Origin: Acidaminococcus sp050873445
GTDB taxonomy: Bacteria; Bacillota; Negativicutes; Acidaminococcales; Acidaminococcaceae
Assembly (NCBI RefSeq): GCF_050873445.1
Contig: NZ_JBNMIU010000040.1
Span: forward strand, 1-22,066
Direction of reading: 5' to 3'
Length of the DNA stretch: 22,066 nucleotides
The notes beneath the pieces were generated by a model. It did not search any database and had not been told where the DNA came from. It saw only the letters and a program-made list of their open reading frames with translations. Below are positions 21,930 through 22,066 of this stretch, piece by piece (position 1 is the stretch's first letter; each line of letters begins with the position of its first letter). A program made the position numbers and the translations under genes.

Positions 21930-22066
21930 CTGTACCCATAAGTATGGACACTTTTTAAGAGTAGTACCTACCCACAAAATTGGACAGCCTGCAATTTGAA
22001 TCCTTTAAAATTGACGTGTTCATTTTAGACCCAACCTATTGAACACAATCATGTGTATGTGGTATC
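21930..22066. other. Non-coding right edge, possible insertion-sequence remnant
   Basis: No gene is visible. The sequence contains TATGGACACTTTTTAAGAG and, about 30 bases on, CCCACAAAATTGGACA; read in reverse this gives TGTCCAATTTTGTGGG, which resembles the terminal repeats of IS3-type elements. No transposase frame lies inside the window, so this is only a weak suggestion. Confidence 0.2.

Overview
The window reads as chromosomal DNA of an anaerobic, diderm Firmicute of the class Negativicutes, most like an Acidaminococcus/Phascolarctobacterium-type gut organism. This placement is an inference from gene order (ruvCAB-spoIID-queA-tgt-yajC-secDF), the anaerobe gene set (group B-type [FeFe] hydrogenase, rubrerythrin, BioB lacking a classical cluster cysteine), strong AGGAGG ribosome sites, frequent TTG start candidates, and GC-rich genes separated by AT-rich promoters. 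No rRNA, prophage, CRISPR array or intact mobile element is visible.

Layout. Positions 171-8908, all on the minus strand, form one tightly packed ten-gene run, in transcription order ruvC, ruvA, ruvB, spoIID-like, queA, tgt, yajC, fthC (5-formyl-THF cyclo-ligase), secD, secF. Most junctions overlap or are under 20 nt, and the run ends at a strong terminator (134-167). It combines Holliday-junction processing, queuosine tRNA modification and SecDF-YajC membrane export. Upstream on the same strand are three separately terminated genes: yebC (9016-9747), a group B-type [FeFe] hydrogenase (9837-11351) and thrC (11640-13142). Divergent from thrC, on the plus strand, is nadE-queT (13339-15725), whose genes overlap by ATGA.

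From 15726 to 16798 lies the most irregular part: a lone glutaredoxin-like gene on the minus strand, bracketed by two near-identical 50-bp repeats, two related 44-nt hairpins and a roughly 80-bp tandem repeat array. Then come bioB (+), rubrerythrin (-), a secreted protein of unknown function (-), a DapF-fold racemase most like the histidine racemase CntK (+), tRNA-Leu(CAA) (+), a small unknown helical protein (-), and a four-helix-bundle (23S rRNA IVP family) protein (-) beside TTAGTG-rich repeats. The last 130 bp may hold a decayed insertion-sequence end.

How the genes work together. Tgt and QueA carry out the last two committed tRNA steps before epoxyqueuosine reduction, and QueT probably imports the precursor, so much of a queuosine salvage route is present. 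The other genes are mostly stand-alone metabolic functions (threonine, NAD, biotin and folate metabolism, hydrogen and peroxide handling). I see no clear new multi-gene system. The best leads are the repeat-bracketed redox gene, the CntK-like racemase, the variant BioB with a possible BirA operator, and the secreted unknown protein.
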